Below are positions 36,401 through 47,319 of a DNA stretch of 64,000 nucleotides, one piece after another. Made by a program: the position numbers and the translations under genes. This stretch comes from Holtermannia corniformis (lineage: Eukaryota; Basidiomycota; Tremellomycetes; Holtermanniales). Location: contig BCIJ01000001.1 in the NCBI GenBank assembly GCA_001599935.1, positions 1,398,766 to 1,462,765 of the forward strand. Direction: 5' to 3'. Position 1 is the stretch's first letter. Each line of letters opens with the position of its first letter. The notes below the pieces were generated by a model. It ran no database searches, was not told where the DNA came from, and saw only the letters and a list, made by a program, of their open reading frames with translations.

Positions 36401-37449
36401 CTGAGCTCGAGGCTCAAGCACAGCATGAGAACTCGAAGCGAGCAAGGCCGCAAGAACACCTCGGATGGGAAGCGCGCCGGGATCTCGTCGGCTACCACCC
36501 CGGTCACCCTTCGCGCCCGCCGTTCTCGCCTGTACCATACGGCGTGCCAATGCCCCCGCCGCCGATCCCGCAGGGCGCTTTCCGACAGAACATGCACACG
36601 CACTACCCGCCGTCGCTGCGTCAGGCGGTGCGACAGGACCGCCCCGGAACGCACCCCTCGCCGAGGTACACGGATCGTCATCCTGTTGGACCGAGCCCCT
36701 ACCCGGCGCCTTATCACAACGGTCGCCACCCTCACGATGCAGTCTACTCGGCTCCGTCTACCAGCTGGTCTACCCAAGTACCATTTTCGCGCTCAGACGG
36801 TCCTCGACCGCTTTCGGCCCGCTCCTCATCGCCCTATCTGACTTCGCGGCAATCACCGCAGTGGGCCGCATCGCGCCCGCACACCCCCGCCGGGCTGCCA
36901 CCGGGTACACCTTCCCTGCCGCCTCCACCTGAACCTCGTCCCTCGCCGTCGGTCATGCGGGCGCTTCCCTTTGAAGATCGACGCCATTCATCGCCGCGCA
37001 GTTTGGACGGGCGGCGGCAATCGGTCGATTCAGTGGCCTCTCGAGGTCACGGTCCCGAATTGACTGGTTGGCCAGACGATCGCCCAGCACGGCACGATGA
37101 GGGACGTTCGCACTGGTCTCGCGCGCTTGATCGTCCGCCACTGCCACCACTCGTGGCACAGCATGGCTCAACCGAGGGTAGCGATGCCAGTACGTCAGGC
37201 AGTCGTGAACTCTTCACGCCCCTCTCGCGTCCCACCTCGTCGCAGCGGTCCTTGCCCCATCTCTCCATCTTGAAGTCTGCTTCCATCGACGGTCCGTTCG
37301 GTGCAGCACCCCCGCCTTTGCCACCGCCAAGCGAGACCAAACGTCCCTCGACAGCGTCCGCTGCACTCACATCCCCCGCCAAACCAGACGTTCAAGCCGA
37401 GCCTGTCAAGCCAAAGGGTCGTATCGGCCTCAGCGACTTGCTGCAATGA
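33491..37449 (+). CDS. Velvet-domain transcriptional regulator
   Basis: Fungal nuclear regulator of development and secondary metabolism; the velvet domain is an NF-kappaB-like DNA-binding/dimerisation fold. The domain reads YHLSVRQQPMAARMCGVGEK, SDRRPLDPTPVVQLEVID, RRFGQSYMQNPYYFCFACLV, RSLTGTPVSSLYHLKDLDN, FFVFPDLGVRKEGRYRLKL, YVHYCDSIFTEAFTVYSAKK, FPGMS, ALSQSFQEQGLKIRVRKQTK. ARMCGxGxK is VelB-like, while TGTPVSSL recalls VosA-type proteins, so the subgroup is open. A basic helix (NKRKAELEAQAQHENSKR) and a long Pro/Ser/Arg-rich tail end GRIGLSDLLQ at 37449. The proposed exon 1 (33491-33801, Ser/Ala/Lys-rich) joins the velvet exon through a 1,696-nt intron: gtgagt donor, ctgac...cctcag acceptor, phase 2 kept. 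If that join is wrong, the gene starts near 35448 (MMPHKP). Confidence 0.85.
33802..35497 (+). other. Giant intron (1,696 nt) in the velvet gene
   Basis: Donor gtgagtctcc at 33802; acceptor gagctgaccacgattgcatc-ctcag ending at 35497. The join keeps phase 2 and opens the frame of the velvet motif YHLSVRQQP. No convincing gene, tRNA or transposase is visible inside; open frames are short and unstructured. The exon 1 assignment rests on frame and splice signals, so this intron is the least certain of the three giant ones. Confidence 0.6.
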
Positions 37450-37773
37450 ACGGCCGGCTAATCTTGATACCTTGTTGTGTATATACGAGCATAATCGGCG
37501 CGTACAGCCGTGTACAGGATCTTGCTGTCTATGAATATGCATGTGTTTACCTGTGCTATGCAATGGTGATAAGACTCAGGATGTCGCAGTTGCTGGCTCG
37601 GCAACGTCGCCCTTTTTCGTGGCTTTCCAGAAGGCGGCCTGGATTACGCGTAAGCCAAGCTCGAGTAAGTCCTGACGAACGAGCCTGATACTCGTGCCGC
37701 AGCATACTGTCCGGCGTAGCGGTATATGTTGTCGGGATGGTCCGCTCAGTCTTTCTTGATTAGAAACAGCCAG

Positions 37774-40700
37774 TCATGACCGCGCCGTGCGCACCTCGAT
37801 TACAAAGCCCATCTCACCAGCAAGCAGTTTGACCTCGTCCAAGCTGAGCTCGATGGAGCCATCGCCAGTCTTTGAGCTCGAATTTGGTGAATTCTCGAAA
37901 TGCCACAACAGAGGACCTGTCCTCAATGAGCTATGCTTGCGAAACACCTGACACCGACTAACCCATATTGATCCACACCCCACCAGGACTCAGCAAGTCG
38001 TGGATGATCCGCAGGTAGTTGACAATGTTCCGCGCCTGCGGTGTATCAATTGTGGCACATGTCTCAAGCTGACAAACATACCGTGTCGATGAAAAAGCAA
38101 GTCACGATCGCGCCCCATGCGCCGCGCTGGCCCATATCCTCACCATACACCTCTTCAAAGTCGCCCGCAACAAGACTGAAGTCGCTGTCGATGCCTAGCA
38201 CATCCGCGGGGACGACGTCGGGCACGCGCACCGAGCGCAAGAGGGAGTTGGCGGTCGTAGTGTGATGCGAGAATGAATGCAGGAATGGAAAGATCTCGTG
38301 TGACAGGGCTTGGGACGAGCTGCGGGCCGGTTAGAGATTGGCGATGTTCAGCAGACAGACAGACTTGTTGAGGACAAAGTGTGACGCGAAGAGCATGTAG
38401 GCACTGAACTCGTTGCCTTGCGCCGCGAAGCCTGCATAGTGTCAGTGACACTCTGTGACAGGTATATCGTTCTCACCTTGCGCTGCAATGTCCATGGCCA
38501 GCCGCCCAAGACCTGCTCCAGGAACCAGTACCTTTACCGCTTTGCTGTATCCGTGTAAGTCCCACCCCGACTCCTTTTATCAAGACCATCGCCGCACCGT
38601 TCTTCCTTCGGCAGATACCCAAAGTGTTCCACAAGCGCCTCGATGCAGGGATCATAGCAAGCCTCGCGCTCAGCCTTGCCCTAGCTAGTCATGAGCCTAT
38701 GCTGTCGAGTGGTTCTCAATCCGTACGTACCTCGGCACTCCAATCGCGCACAAACTGCTTCAGTGTGCTCCGAACTTTGTCTTGCATCGTGTCAATCTCG
38801 CGTTGGGCCGGAGAGCGCGTTGTCGGCGTTGACGAGCGCGAGTTTGTGGTCGATGTCGACGCGTGGCTGTGCGAGTGCCCGGCCGAGCCGTCGTGCGAGT
38901 GGCCGTGGCCGGCGTGGTGTGCATCACCGAGTGTGGTCGCTACCTCGCCATCTTGAAACATTTCCTGGAAAACAGGATCGGCGACGATGGATTCGACAAA
39001 CTCAGCGTTGCTGCGTGTCCGTCAGTCGTTGAACACGATGCTGCCGGGCAATGACGATCGACGGAGTAAGCTGCAAGGCAATCACGCTATATATATACTG
39101 GTGCAAACACGTCGGTTGAGCTGCCGCATGACAGAGACGCCGTACGTAGCGATCTCCCATGTAGGATACCAGCAAGCCTCTCGATCACTGCGACCGTCAC
39201 ACGTCGCACGGCCCGGCACTGCGGCCGCTCGTGCAACGGGTACAGAAGTCAGTTTTCGCAAATCATCGCTCAAGCAGCCGCACAGCTTGGGATCATGGCC
39301 GCAGTAGAGGCTGTAGATGATTCGCTGCAGGCCTGAAGATATAGGTACTTCTCCATAGTCACAACTAGCTAACAAACAGCAGGAACGTCAGAAGACGACA
39401 GTGGAGGCAGCCATGACACGATTTCACCAGCAAGCCTCAGCCATGCGTGTATAGAAGGTCAAGGAGTGTTTGAAACAACAGACACTCGACTCCCGCACGC
39501 ATGCGCCGCGCTGTGGATTCAGCGCGCAAGACGATGCTCTTGGTCAGCCAGCAGTTCCAGCCAAGAGTGATGCCATAGCTGTGGTACGCTTTTGCCGGAC
39601 GGCAGCTCTCGGATTGGCATGCATCGCATGTTGGGTTCATCCTCACACGCCCGGGCACGCTCACCCAGGTGACAGAGCAATCCGATAGACGTAACGGCGC
39701 TCGAGCCGCAGAGTCAAGTCACCAGCGTCGCCGGCTATGAGTCTGTGCGCACGCGGCACAGTAGCGTGATTGCTCGAGTTCCGCACGTGCAGTGTCTTCC
39801 ACAGGCGTGAGCAAAGTCTCCAGACCATCGGATGACTGCAGGTTCTTGCCCTCGGCCAGAGAGTATCGCCAGCGGTGCGAGCGACTGTGGCTTCGTTCTG
39901 CCACGGCTATGACAGCTGTTGAGGACAGCACGCTGACAAGAAGCGAGTATACAGCAGTCAGCCTCTGTTCAGCTGGCGTAGCGACTATCGGCAAGCACAT
40001 CGAATCAAGTTGGCACGCCAGCGCCGCGGCTGATCCACCACGAATCTGCACTGCCGAGTCTCATGCAGCTACAGCTGAACAGAACGCATCCGACGGCCGT
40101 CAATGCCATCTGAACTCGGGCCATGCGCGGTCCAAGACGTGCAGCCAAATTGGGTTTACAGGCTACATGCAGACATGAGTTCAACTACTGAAGAAGCATC
40201 ATCACGATGTCTGATCGATCAGCCGTCTCGAAGTCGACTAATCGATCTTTGCTGGCTCATGCTTCTTTGGAAAGTGATGCGTCAGGCTAGAGCTGGCACG
40301 GCATCGTGATGAATTCCTGGAGCCGAACATGTCTGACCGCTAAGCGAGGTCGGCAAATTTCTTGCTCGCTCTCGAGCAAGAGATGCGCAACCCCGTCTAC
40401 CAGCGTCGGGATCGCCAGCAACGACCGAGTGGAGTTCATGATCCAGAACGGCGCCGTACGAACAGTACTGACAACCACCACGGAGCTGAGCCAAAGCAGC
40501 CACAGACGGCTCAGCTGGCTCGCTCATGATGACGGTCATTGCGTATACCAGCTAGGAGATGGACGATGATCCAGGATGACGCATGATGGAGTTGAGCAGG
40601 ATGTGCTGCTGACTCGCGCGCCTGCGCTTCTCCTGGTGTCACACTGTTCTAGCTCCGAATCAAGGCTGAAGGACATGAACATGGACGCATGGCCGGGCGC

Positions 40701-41231
40701 TGAGCGCGCTGTTATGGTCTGCTTGAGCTAGTCAAGCAGAGCGTAACGCAACTTGCCCAGCTGCCAAAGATTGTGTCCTGAACGGTAAAGTCGTGATGCA
40801 GGATGAACGTGATGATCTATGGGATGTGACTGCTGGTCGGATCTGGATACGCTACGACAATGAGAGCTTAGCAAGCGAGCTGCTACTCCTCACAACGGCG
40901 CGTCCAGACTCGTCTCCGAGCCATCACCTCGGTTCAAGGGCGAGCTGGACGTCATGCCTGAAGACCCCCGCCGAATCTCAACACTCACCGCCTGATCCCC
41001 TCATCCACGAGTTCAAGCTTGTCCTTGAACCCGATCCTCGTCAAGAGGTCCTTTTGAGCACTCGGCAAGGTGAGGTACGCGAGCCTGCGCGAGTGATTCG
41101 CCGACAGCTGCGAGTCGTCAGCTCGGAACTGGGACTGCCGACGGAGGGAGACCGACGTGGTAGCGCATGTAGTGGTTGAATGCGCCGTGTACTTGGCGCC
41201 AGTGTGCGCGCTCTTCTGGTGAGTTTGCCAT
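37774..41231 (-). CDS. N2227-family methyltransferase (carnosine N-methyltransferase-like)
   Basis: SAM-dependent methyltransferase of the N2227/CARNMT1 family (yeast YNL092W-like); it methylates histidine-containing small molecules in studied members, but the fungal substrate is unclear. Exon 1 starts at 41231 (MANSPEERAHWRQVHGAFNH). Exon 2 gives LSANHSRRLAYLTLPSAQKD and ELVDEGIR, splitting the next Arg. After a 1,978-nt intron the frame resumes RNAEFVESIVADPVFQEMF. Then a His-rich segment (HHAGHGHSHDGSAGHSHSH), the helix DTMQDKVRSTLKQFVRDWSA, CYDPCIEALVEHFG, the SAM motif KVLVPGAGLGRLAMDIAAQG, QGNEFSAYMLFASHFVLN, DFSLVAGDFEEVYG, TCFFIDTARNIVNYLRIIHD, LSPGGVWINMGPLLWHFEN and KLLAGEMGF. The stop is at 37774. 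The core family motifs are intact. About 400 aa. It is divergent from the HMG-box gene. Confidence 0.88.
39011..40988 (-). other. Giant intron (1,978 nt) in the N2227 methyltransferase gene
   Basis: On the minus strand the donor GGCG|gtgagtgttg (exon ends at 40989) and acceptor gactgacggacacgcag|CAACG (exon resumes at 39010) join ATC-AGG-CG to C-AAC-GCT, giving EGIRRNAEFVESIVADP. This bridges the two halves of a well-conserved family N-terminus, so the intron is well supported. Inside I see no gene, tRNA or transposase; all open frames are short. Confidence 0.82.
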
Positions 41232-41913
41232 TGTGCGGTCTGCCAATCTTTGCGCTGGCACATGTACGAGTCGGGATGACCGAGCTGGCGTTGCTATCTC
41301 TAGCACCCGATGCTATCCTCTCTAGCATGATCCGCTGAGCCAGTGCTACCGGTGTGCTTGGTCTTCACGCGGCTGAACCCCCTTGTTGTGATGAACCGGC
41401 GTTATCGGTAATACCCATCTTGGCTGGTTAACCCCCTCCCAGCCATTCCCACCACCCAGGCCGCACCAGCGAGACGCACCAGCCAGCACCGCGCACCGCA
41501 CCAGCCCCAGCCAGCACCATCACCAGCCAAAGTCGCCACGCCTAACCCCCCTCTACCAACCACCGACTCACTCACTCAAGGTCAGTCATGCCTCTACAGC
41601 TCATCAACTGGGGCACTCTCGAGCCCATCCGAGCCGCCGCCGGCCAGCGTGCGCGCCGTCTTGTTGTCCGTTGTCGCTCGTGGTGGTGCGCGGTCGTGCA
41701 GCGCGTCGCCACCCGACGCGCCTCGGTGCAGAGTCACCACACGCACCAACAAGCGTACGAGCGTTCACACACGCGCGGCGTCTCCCATTCATCGTGATGA
41801 CACGTAGCTTGCGCGCGCCATCGTCATCAACGTCAACGATAACGACAACAACAACAATCAACCGCCACTCGTCCGCCACAAGCTGACACCGTCTTGACAG
41901 TCAACAGTCTACA
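41232..41913. promoter_or_regulatory. Divergent promoter, methyltransferase and HMG-box genes
   Basis: 682 bp between start codons, with no credible gene. The part near the HMG gene is strongly C/A-rich and then ACAACAACAATC-rich just before the ATG, typical of a fungal 5' leader. Confidence 0.45.
41459..41530. repeat. CACCAGC-rich low-complexity repeat
   Basis: Degenerate array of gCACCAGC/CAGCCAGCACC units, starting ggccgcaccagcgagacgca and continuing to caccagccaa, within the divergent promoter of the methyltransferase and HMG-box genes. One strand is almost free of T. Confidence 0.75.
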
Positions 41914-44900
41914 ATGCCCAAGGCCGCGACCAAGGAGAAGGCCGAAAAGCCCGTCAAGGCCGTCCGCGGCAAGAAGGACAAGGACGCGCCGAAGCGGTGA
42001 GTCGTGCGGTCTCTGTGGTGGGGTTTGGTTCTCGCGCCGGCTAGGGTGTAAACAAAAGCAGCGTGGGTCTGGTTTTTGTTTGCACTTCCCACGCGCGCGA
42101 TAATATACGGCTTGACTGTCAAGGCTGGTGGCGCGCCATCGGTCCCGAGCTTGACGCGACGCGACCGGATGTCTAGGCTGTCTTGTTGTTCACGAGCATC
42201 GTGAGCAGCTATCGAGACTCCAAGAGTCGCACAGACTCCCGGTATGTCACAACATGGCTCACGAAACGCTCCGAGGACCGCCAAAGCAGAGTCTCTCGAT
42301 CGCGCCAGTGTGGCAGTGTCTCACCACTGTCAAGTGTGCAAGCTCGTCTACTGTTGTGGCAGGCTCTATCGTCGTACGGATTCGTCTTCATGGTCTCTTT
42401 CTACGCCGTCTCTTGTTGAACTCGGGAGTCGAGTCACGGCCAAGAAGACACATCCGGTACGAATGTAAAGCCGTCAAGGCATCATAGCCGGCGCAGTACG
42501 CAACGCATCCAGTCTGCGCAAACCTGCCGCCGGTTCGAGCTCGGTCGTGACGACTCCAAGTAGATCTAGCAGGGCGTGCAGTCGGATCATAGGGGACAGT
42601 CGTGCAAGGCTAGCACCTAGTGCAGCCGGTTGATGCTGGCCAGATATACACGTAGGCTCTCTCAAGAGCCCGCGTGATCGGTGTTGCAACAGCCGGCGTC
42701 TGCTATTGGCAATCTGCCGCGTGCCGCGGTACATGCACGTCGACACGGTCGCACGTACCGAGTTGGATCTGTTGGCTCGGTACGTTTACTGCAAGCCAGC
42801 GTCTGAGCCTGTTCCGGCCTGACGTCGCGTGACGGATAAATGTCAAAGCGACACTTGGATGACGGTTGACCAGACGAGGTTCCCCAGCCCGCACTTGAGC
42901 CTACAGCATCGTAGCTCACAGTCTGCTGAGATCGGAGTGGACCCTGTCCACCTCGGTCAGCGTCATTAGCTGTGACAATGTACGGCTCGAATGCTGTGTG
43001 CTGCGCGGTCAACTTTGTTGCATGGCCGGAGGCTTCCGTGAGGTCTAACGCTAGGCGGTTGAAGAAAATGTGGAGAGGCTACGTCGAGCTGCCAGAGCTA
43101 CTCGTTCATCTTCACCTCGGTGGACGCGCAGCGGGCTCAGATGGAACAGTCATATCAGACTGCTGTCTGGCTCAGCAGTACGCGTCTACGCGGGCATCAA
43201 GTGCAGTCTTCTGCTACGCGACCTTGCGGACGTTGGGCTGATCGAACAGCCCATGCATCTTGCGAGGTTCAAGCCGGCCGCTTTCAGCCCAGCATGCAAC
43301 GTGCTGCAGCGGTGTTTGAAACAGTCGCGTAGACTCCTTCGATAACTCTGCGCGGCACGTTGTCAAATGGGTGTTGCCAATCTCGGAATGAAATGCAGCC
43401 GGCTGAGCAAAACCCTCCTATACCATGGGCTGGTCCAAAGCCCTTGCGTCTTGCGAGGTCCAGCCGGAGACTCTTCTGGCTTCACCGTGCCCTCATGAGC
43501 TGCTTCGGAGCGGTAGCTGCAGCCGTGATGAGGGACGGCTGTAGCGAGTCATCACCTTGGCATGGCATCTCGGCCGCCCGGATGAATAGGATGGCGTTTG
43601 TGATTGCACTGTCAACAGCTGAGCGCAATGTCGGCTTGACACAGTCACACCGCCTGTAACTCCGTCCCGGGAGATAGTAGCTACTTTGTTGCTAAACAGC
43701 GGGTGAACCTCATCCGCCTCGTTCAACATCAATCAGCTATCCGTCTCGCAGTCTCGCGCGCGCTGTATTGTCGGTTGATCATGTCTCTCTCACAACGGTC
43801 AGTGGCTCTGCGATGACCCCTTGTCGGTTGTCAACGGGTTCCGAGGTCCTTAGACAGTATGGCGTGGCCGCTTCAGCTGTCACATAGCTTAAGTACCCAT
43901 TGACGTTGCTGTCGCTTGTCGGTCGCTTTCCGACACAAGCGTCGTCGATCGCAAGCTGCCTGTGCTGATCCTGGGCCTTGTGCAATCATGCTGTATGAGG
44001 CGGGCACTAGCTGCGGACCCAGATCGTGCCAGTCGACCCGACTACGCGCGATATGGCTAGCAGCTGCGTGTATGCCCGAACGCAGAGGGCGAGCGCTCAA
44101 CAGCTGTTGGGATCTGCTTCAGCGTCCGAGTTGCGTGTGCGCCGTCGTCGACCATGCCACGGCTGAGAGCCCTCTGCGCGGTTGTGCGCACTGGGTGACG
44201 GCTAGGCGCTTGTGTTGGAAGACGCGCGATGAGGGTTCGAACGGCGCAGCGCGGCGTGTTGTTGGCGGCTGTCCGTGGCGTGATGGCTGTGCCGGGTGCA
44301 CAACGTGTTTAAGCGCGCTGTAGCTGGTTGGTCCCGGTTCCTGTCTACGCCGTGAGATCCTCAGCTGTATCGTTCTTGACAAACACGATTGCCCGAGCGA
44401 TTTGATCTCGCGGCTGCTGAGTGGTTCTAATTGAGTTGACCATCGAGTGCGCATCTTGCGTCGTCGGAGGCTGGAGTGTTCAACGAGTGCTGTGGGCAAG
44501 GTTACAGCAGCATTCTTCGCTGCCAGGTCCTGTCGCAGCCTCATTGACTGTGGTCGTGAACTGCACCACTGCTAGCCATTGCTCCTGCTCTGTACACTGC
44601 ACTGCGAGCCAATCACTAGTCACAGCGCTGATCCTGACACAGCGCCTTGTCGGCCTACATGTTCTTTGTGCAAGACTACCGTGAGCGCATCAAGGAGGAG
44701 AACCCGGACGCCTCGTTTGGTGAGTCGGTAGCGACCGCCATGGTCCGCAGCTGACGCTCTCTAGGCGAGGTCGGCAAGCTGCTCGGCGCTCGCTGGAAGG
44801 AGATGGACGACGCTGACAAGAAGGTGGGCTGGATGATGTCTACCAACCACAGTCAACTGATCCATATAGCCCTACAACGAGGCTGCTGCGCGCGACAAGG

Positions 44901-45108
44901 ACCGTGCGGCCAAGGCCAAGGCCGAGTACGAAGCTGGCGGCGGTGGCAGTTCCGCCCCGGCCTCCAAGAAGGCTGCCCCCAAGAAGGCTGCCAAGAAGGA
45001 GGTTGTAAAGGCCGAGTGAGTGCACGCTCTCATAGCCTGCGTACAGTTACTGAGTCGCCTAGGAGCGAGGATGAGGACGAAGAGGACGAGGACGAGGACT
45101 CTGAGTGA
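41914..45108 (+). CDS. NHP6-like HMG-box chromatin protein
   Basis: Small nuclear non-histone protein with one HMG box that bends DNA and assists nucleosome remodelling (FACT partner in yeast). Exon 1 (41914-41996) encodes [20 protein letters not shown] and KDKDAPK, then the first two bases of an Arg codon. After a 2,646-nt intron the box continues [60 protein letters not shown] and [10 protein letters not shown]. This matches Nhp6 almost position by position ([10 protein letters not shown], GxVGKxLG, W, KxPY). The C-terminus adds an Ala/Lys linker ([13 protein letters not shown]) and an acidic tail ([13 protein letters not shown]) that yeast Nhp6 lacks and that recalls animal HMGB proteins. 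The stop is at 45106-45108. About 120 aa, four further short introns. The 264 bp downstream lead to the OSBP gene. Confidence 0.92.
41997..44642 (+). other. Giant intron (2,646 nt) in the HMG-box gene
   Basis: Donor AAGCG|gtgagtcgtg at 41997; acceptor gctgatcctgacacag|CGCCTTG, exon resuming at 44643. The join makes AAG-CGC-GCC-TTG, i.e. [10 protein letters not shown], the exact conserved start of an Nhp6 box. It is about 50 times longer than typical introns here and seven times the length of the coding sequence. No gene was recognised inside; the longest open frame (minus 44119-44544, 141 codons) is Arg/Ser-rich and featureless. Confidence 0.88.
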
Positions 45109-45372
45109 TCACCTGTGAAGGGTTCCTGCTGCTGCTAGTCTAATTCGAATGGTTGTCGAGGGTTTGGGAGTTGCGATGCAACTGAATGCCACACTGGTTC
45201 ACGTCATTGGGTCGAAACCGGGGGGTTGCTTGCTGCAACCGGATGACGCCCGTCGTCGTCCACTCGCTCGTTGACGACAGCACCGGGCAACAACACTGCA
45301 CTCTACAGCCGAGACGAGACGAGCACACGATCCAACGCTGCACCAGCACTAGACTAGACACCGACAGCCACA

Positions 45373-47279
45373 ATGCCAGACAAGGAAGAAGGTTTGTCGA
45401 TCCCCCACGCCAGGTTTGGGGTTTAGGGGGCGATGCTTCGTCCGTCATGGCGCCTCCATCCCTGCACCAACACGCCGTGATCACTATGGAAGCTAACGCG
45501 ACACACTCGCTAGCCGCCGATGTCCCACAGGAGCAAAAGGCCGGATGGGCCTCGTTCATCAAGGTCCGTATTCCTGTAGCGAGTGGCAACGGGAATGCTG
45601 ACCGTAACGCACACAGAGCCTCGCACACATGACCGGCGACTTGTCATCCATGACTGCTCCTCCTTGTCAGTCGTCTGCTCTACTACGGCTCTAGCTCGTC
45701 TGGGCCGGTTCACCTCCTTTATACTGACCGATCGCGCAGTCATCCTCTCCCCCGTCTCGCTCACCGAGTTCCCTGGTGTGTCAGCTAGTGCATCGATGCT
45801 GATGACCATGCTAAGAGAATGCAGCATACTGGGCCGAACACCCCGATGACTTTGCCGAGATCAGCCAGGGCAAGACGGAGCAGGACCGGATGGAGCGTGT
45901 CCTCAAATGGTTCCTCAACACGCTCAAGGGGCAGTACACTGTGCGTGGTGCCTCGTCGCACCCTGCCATGGCTGATCAGGTGCATGTAGACGAGAAACGA
46001 AAAGATGGGATCGGAGAAAAAGGTCGGTCCGAGTCGACCAGTGTGATTCCCCGCTGATGTCGACCAGCCCCTCAACCCTGTTCTCGGAGAGTCAGTGCGC
46101 TCAGACAGGCATTGAGCAGTGCTGAGATAGTCTAGGCTCTTCTTTGGCACCTGGCCCGACATCAACGGTCGCGGCGAGACCGCTTTGACCGTCGAACAGG
46201 TCTCGCACCACCCTCCTATCGTACGTGTCGTACGTGGCGTTCGCGTGTGCTGATCACATGTCATAGACTGCGTAGTGCGTGCTGGCTTGTTGTAGCCAAG
46301 ACTGCAGTCACTGATGTCCATAGCCACATTGAGAACAAGAAGGCGGGCGTCGCGCTCCAGGGCCACTCTGGTCAAAAGACGTCGTTCACCGGCACTGCCA
46401 TCAACGGTGTGTGCTGCACGCAAATTCACAGCACCTGCTGATCGACATCAGTGAAGCAGTCGGGTCACGCCATGCTGACTGTCAAGGTGCCCGGCGGTGA
46501 GGAAAAGTACCTGATCACTCTGCGTAAGTATTGGGGTCAACTCGCAATGCTGACACTCCACAGCCAAACTCCGCATCGAGGGCATTGTCTGGGGTTCGCC
46601 TTATGTCGAGTTGACCGAGACGAGCGCGATCCAGAGCAGTACCGGATTCACCGCTGCTGTGAGTTGAAGCGCCTCGATTGATTCACGGCGCTGACTCTGC
46701 AGATTGACTACAAAGGCAAGGGTATGTTTACGTCTGGACGTGCTCTGTTGCTACGGCCAGAAACTGATCCTCCCAGGCTGGGTTTCCGGCAAGCCGCACT
46801 CGTTCAAGGCCGAGCTCACGTACAAGGGCAAGAAAGTCAACGAGTTTGCCGGTCAGTGGACTGGGATCGGCACGGTCGGGAAATCCTCGACCGTGTTCAT
46901 CGACGCCAACGTGGCCAAGGAGGAGGTCCAGGTCCAAGCGGTCGAGAGCCAGAACGAGTGGGAGAGCCGTCGATTGTGGGAAAAGGTGGCCAAGGGGATC
47001 CGTGGCGGGGACTATGACACGGCTAGTAAGGAGAAGACGAGGATCGAGGTGCGGACGCGTACGCGATTGCGATGACGGGGACTGACGCGAGGGTAGAATG
47101 AGCAGCGCCAGCGCCGTAAAGATGAGCAGGCTGCCAACGCGCCGTGGCAGCTCCGATACTTTACCCACGTCGACTCGGACGCAGACTACACTCGCCTAGC
47201 AGACTTGCTACATGACAAGTTGACGCCGACGACGGAAGACGCCTACATCTACAAGGGGAACGGGACCGGTAGCGCGTGA
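45373..47279 (+). CDS. KES1: Oxysterol-binding protein homologue (Kes1/Osh4 type)
   Basis: Sterol/PI4P exchange protein acting between ER and Golgi/plasma membrane. The first exon is short (MPDKEE), then AADVPQEQKAGWASFIKSLA, FILSPVSLTEFPAYWAEHPD, RVLKWFLNTLKGQYT, EKKPLNPVLGELFFGTWPD and the OSBP fingerprint EQVSHHPPITAY, followed by YLITLPKLRIEGIVWGSPYV, WVSGKPHSFKAELTYKGKKV and FIDANVAKEEVQ. The C-terminus carries APWQLRYFTHVDSDADYTRL and stops at 47277-47279. It is the short form, with only the ORD domain and no PH, ankyrin or FFAT part, as in yeast Kes1/Osh4; about 430 aa. About eight short introns; the one after EGIVWG is absent. It converges with the unknown gene downstream with 40 bp between stops. 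Confidence 0.93.
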
Positions 47280-47319
47280 TGAAACAACAGGATTGTACAA
47301 TGGTACATGGGATGCTAGA

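Noticed and set aside
39792..40178. 128-codon plus-strand frame inside the methyltransferase intron
   Set aside because: Featureless low-complexity translation; no motif, no better than other frames in the interval.
41459..41530. CACCAGC array considered as a CRISPR-like or telomere-like repeat
   Set aside because: Units are degenerate, without spacers, and lie in a promoter of a fungal nuclear genome; simple low-complexity DNA explains it.
44119..44544. 141-codon minus-strand frame inside the HMG intron, considered as a nested gene
   Set aside because: Arg/Ser/Thr-rich translation with no hydrophobic core or motif; no supporting splice or promoter signals.
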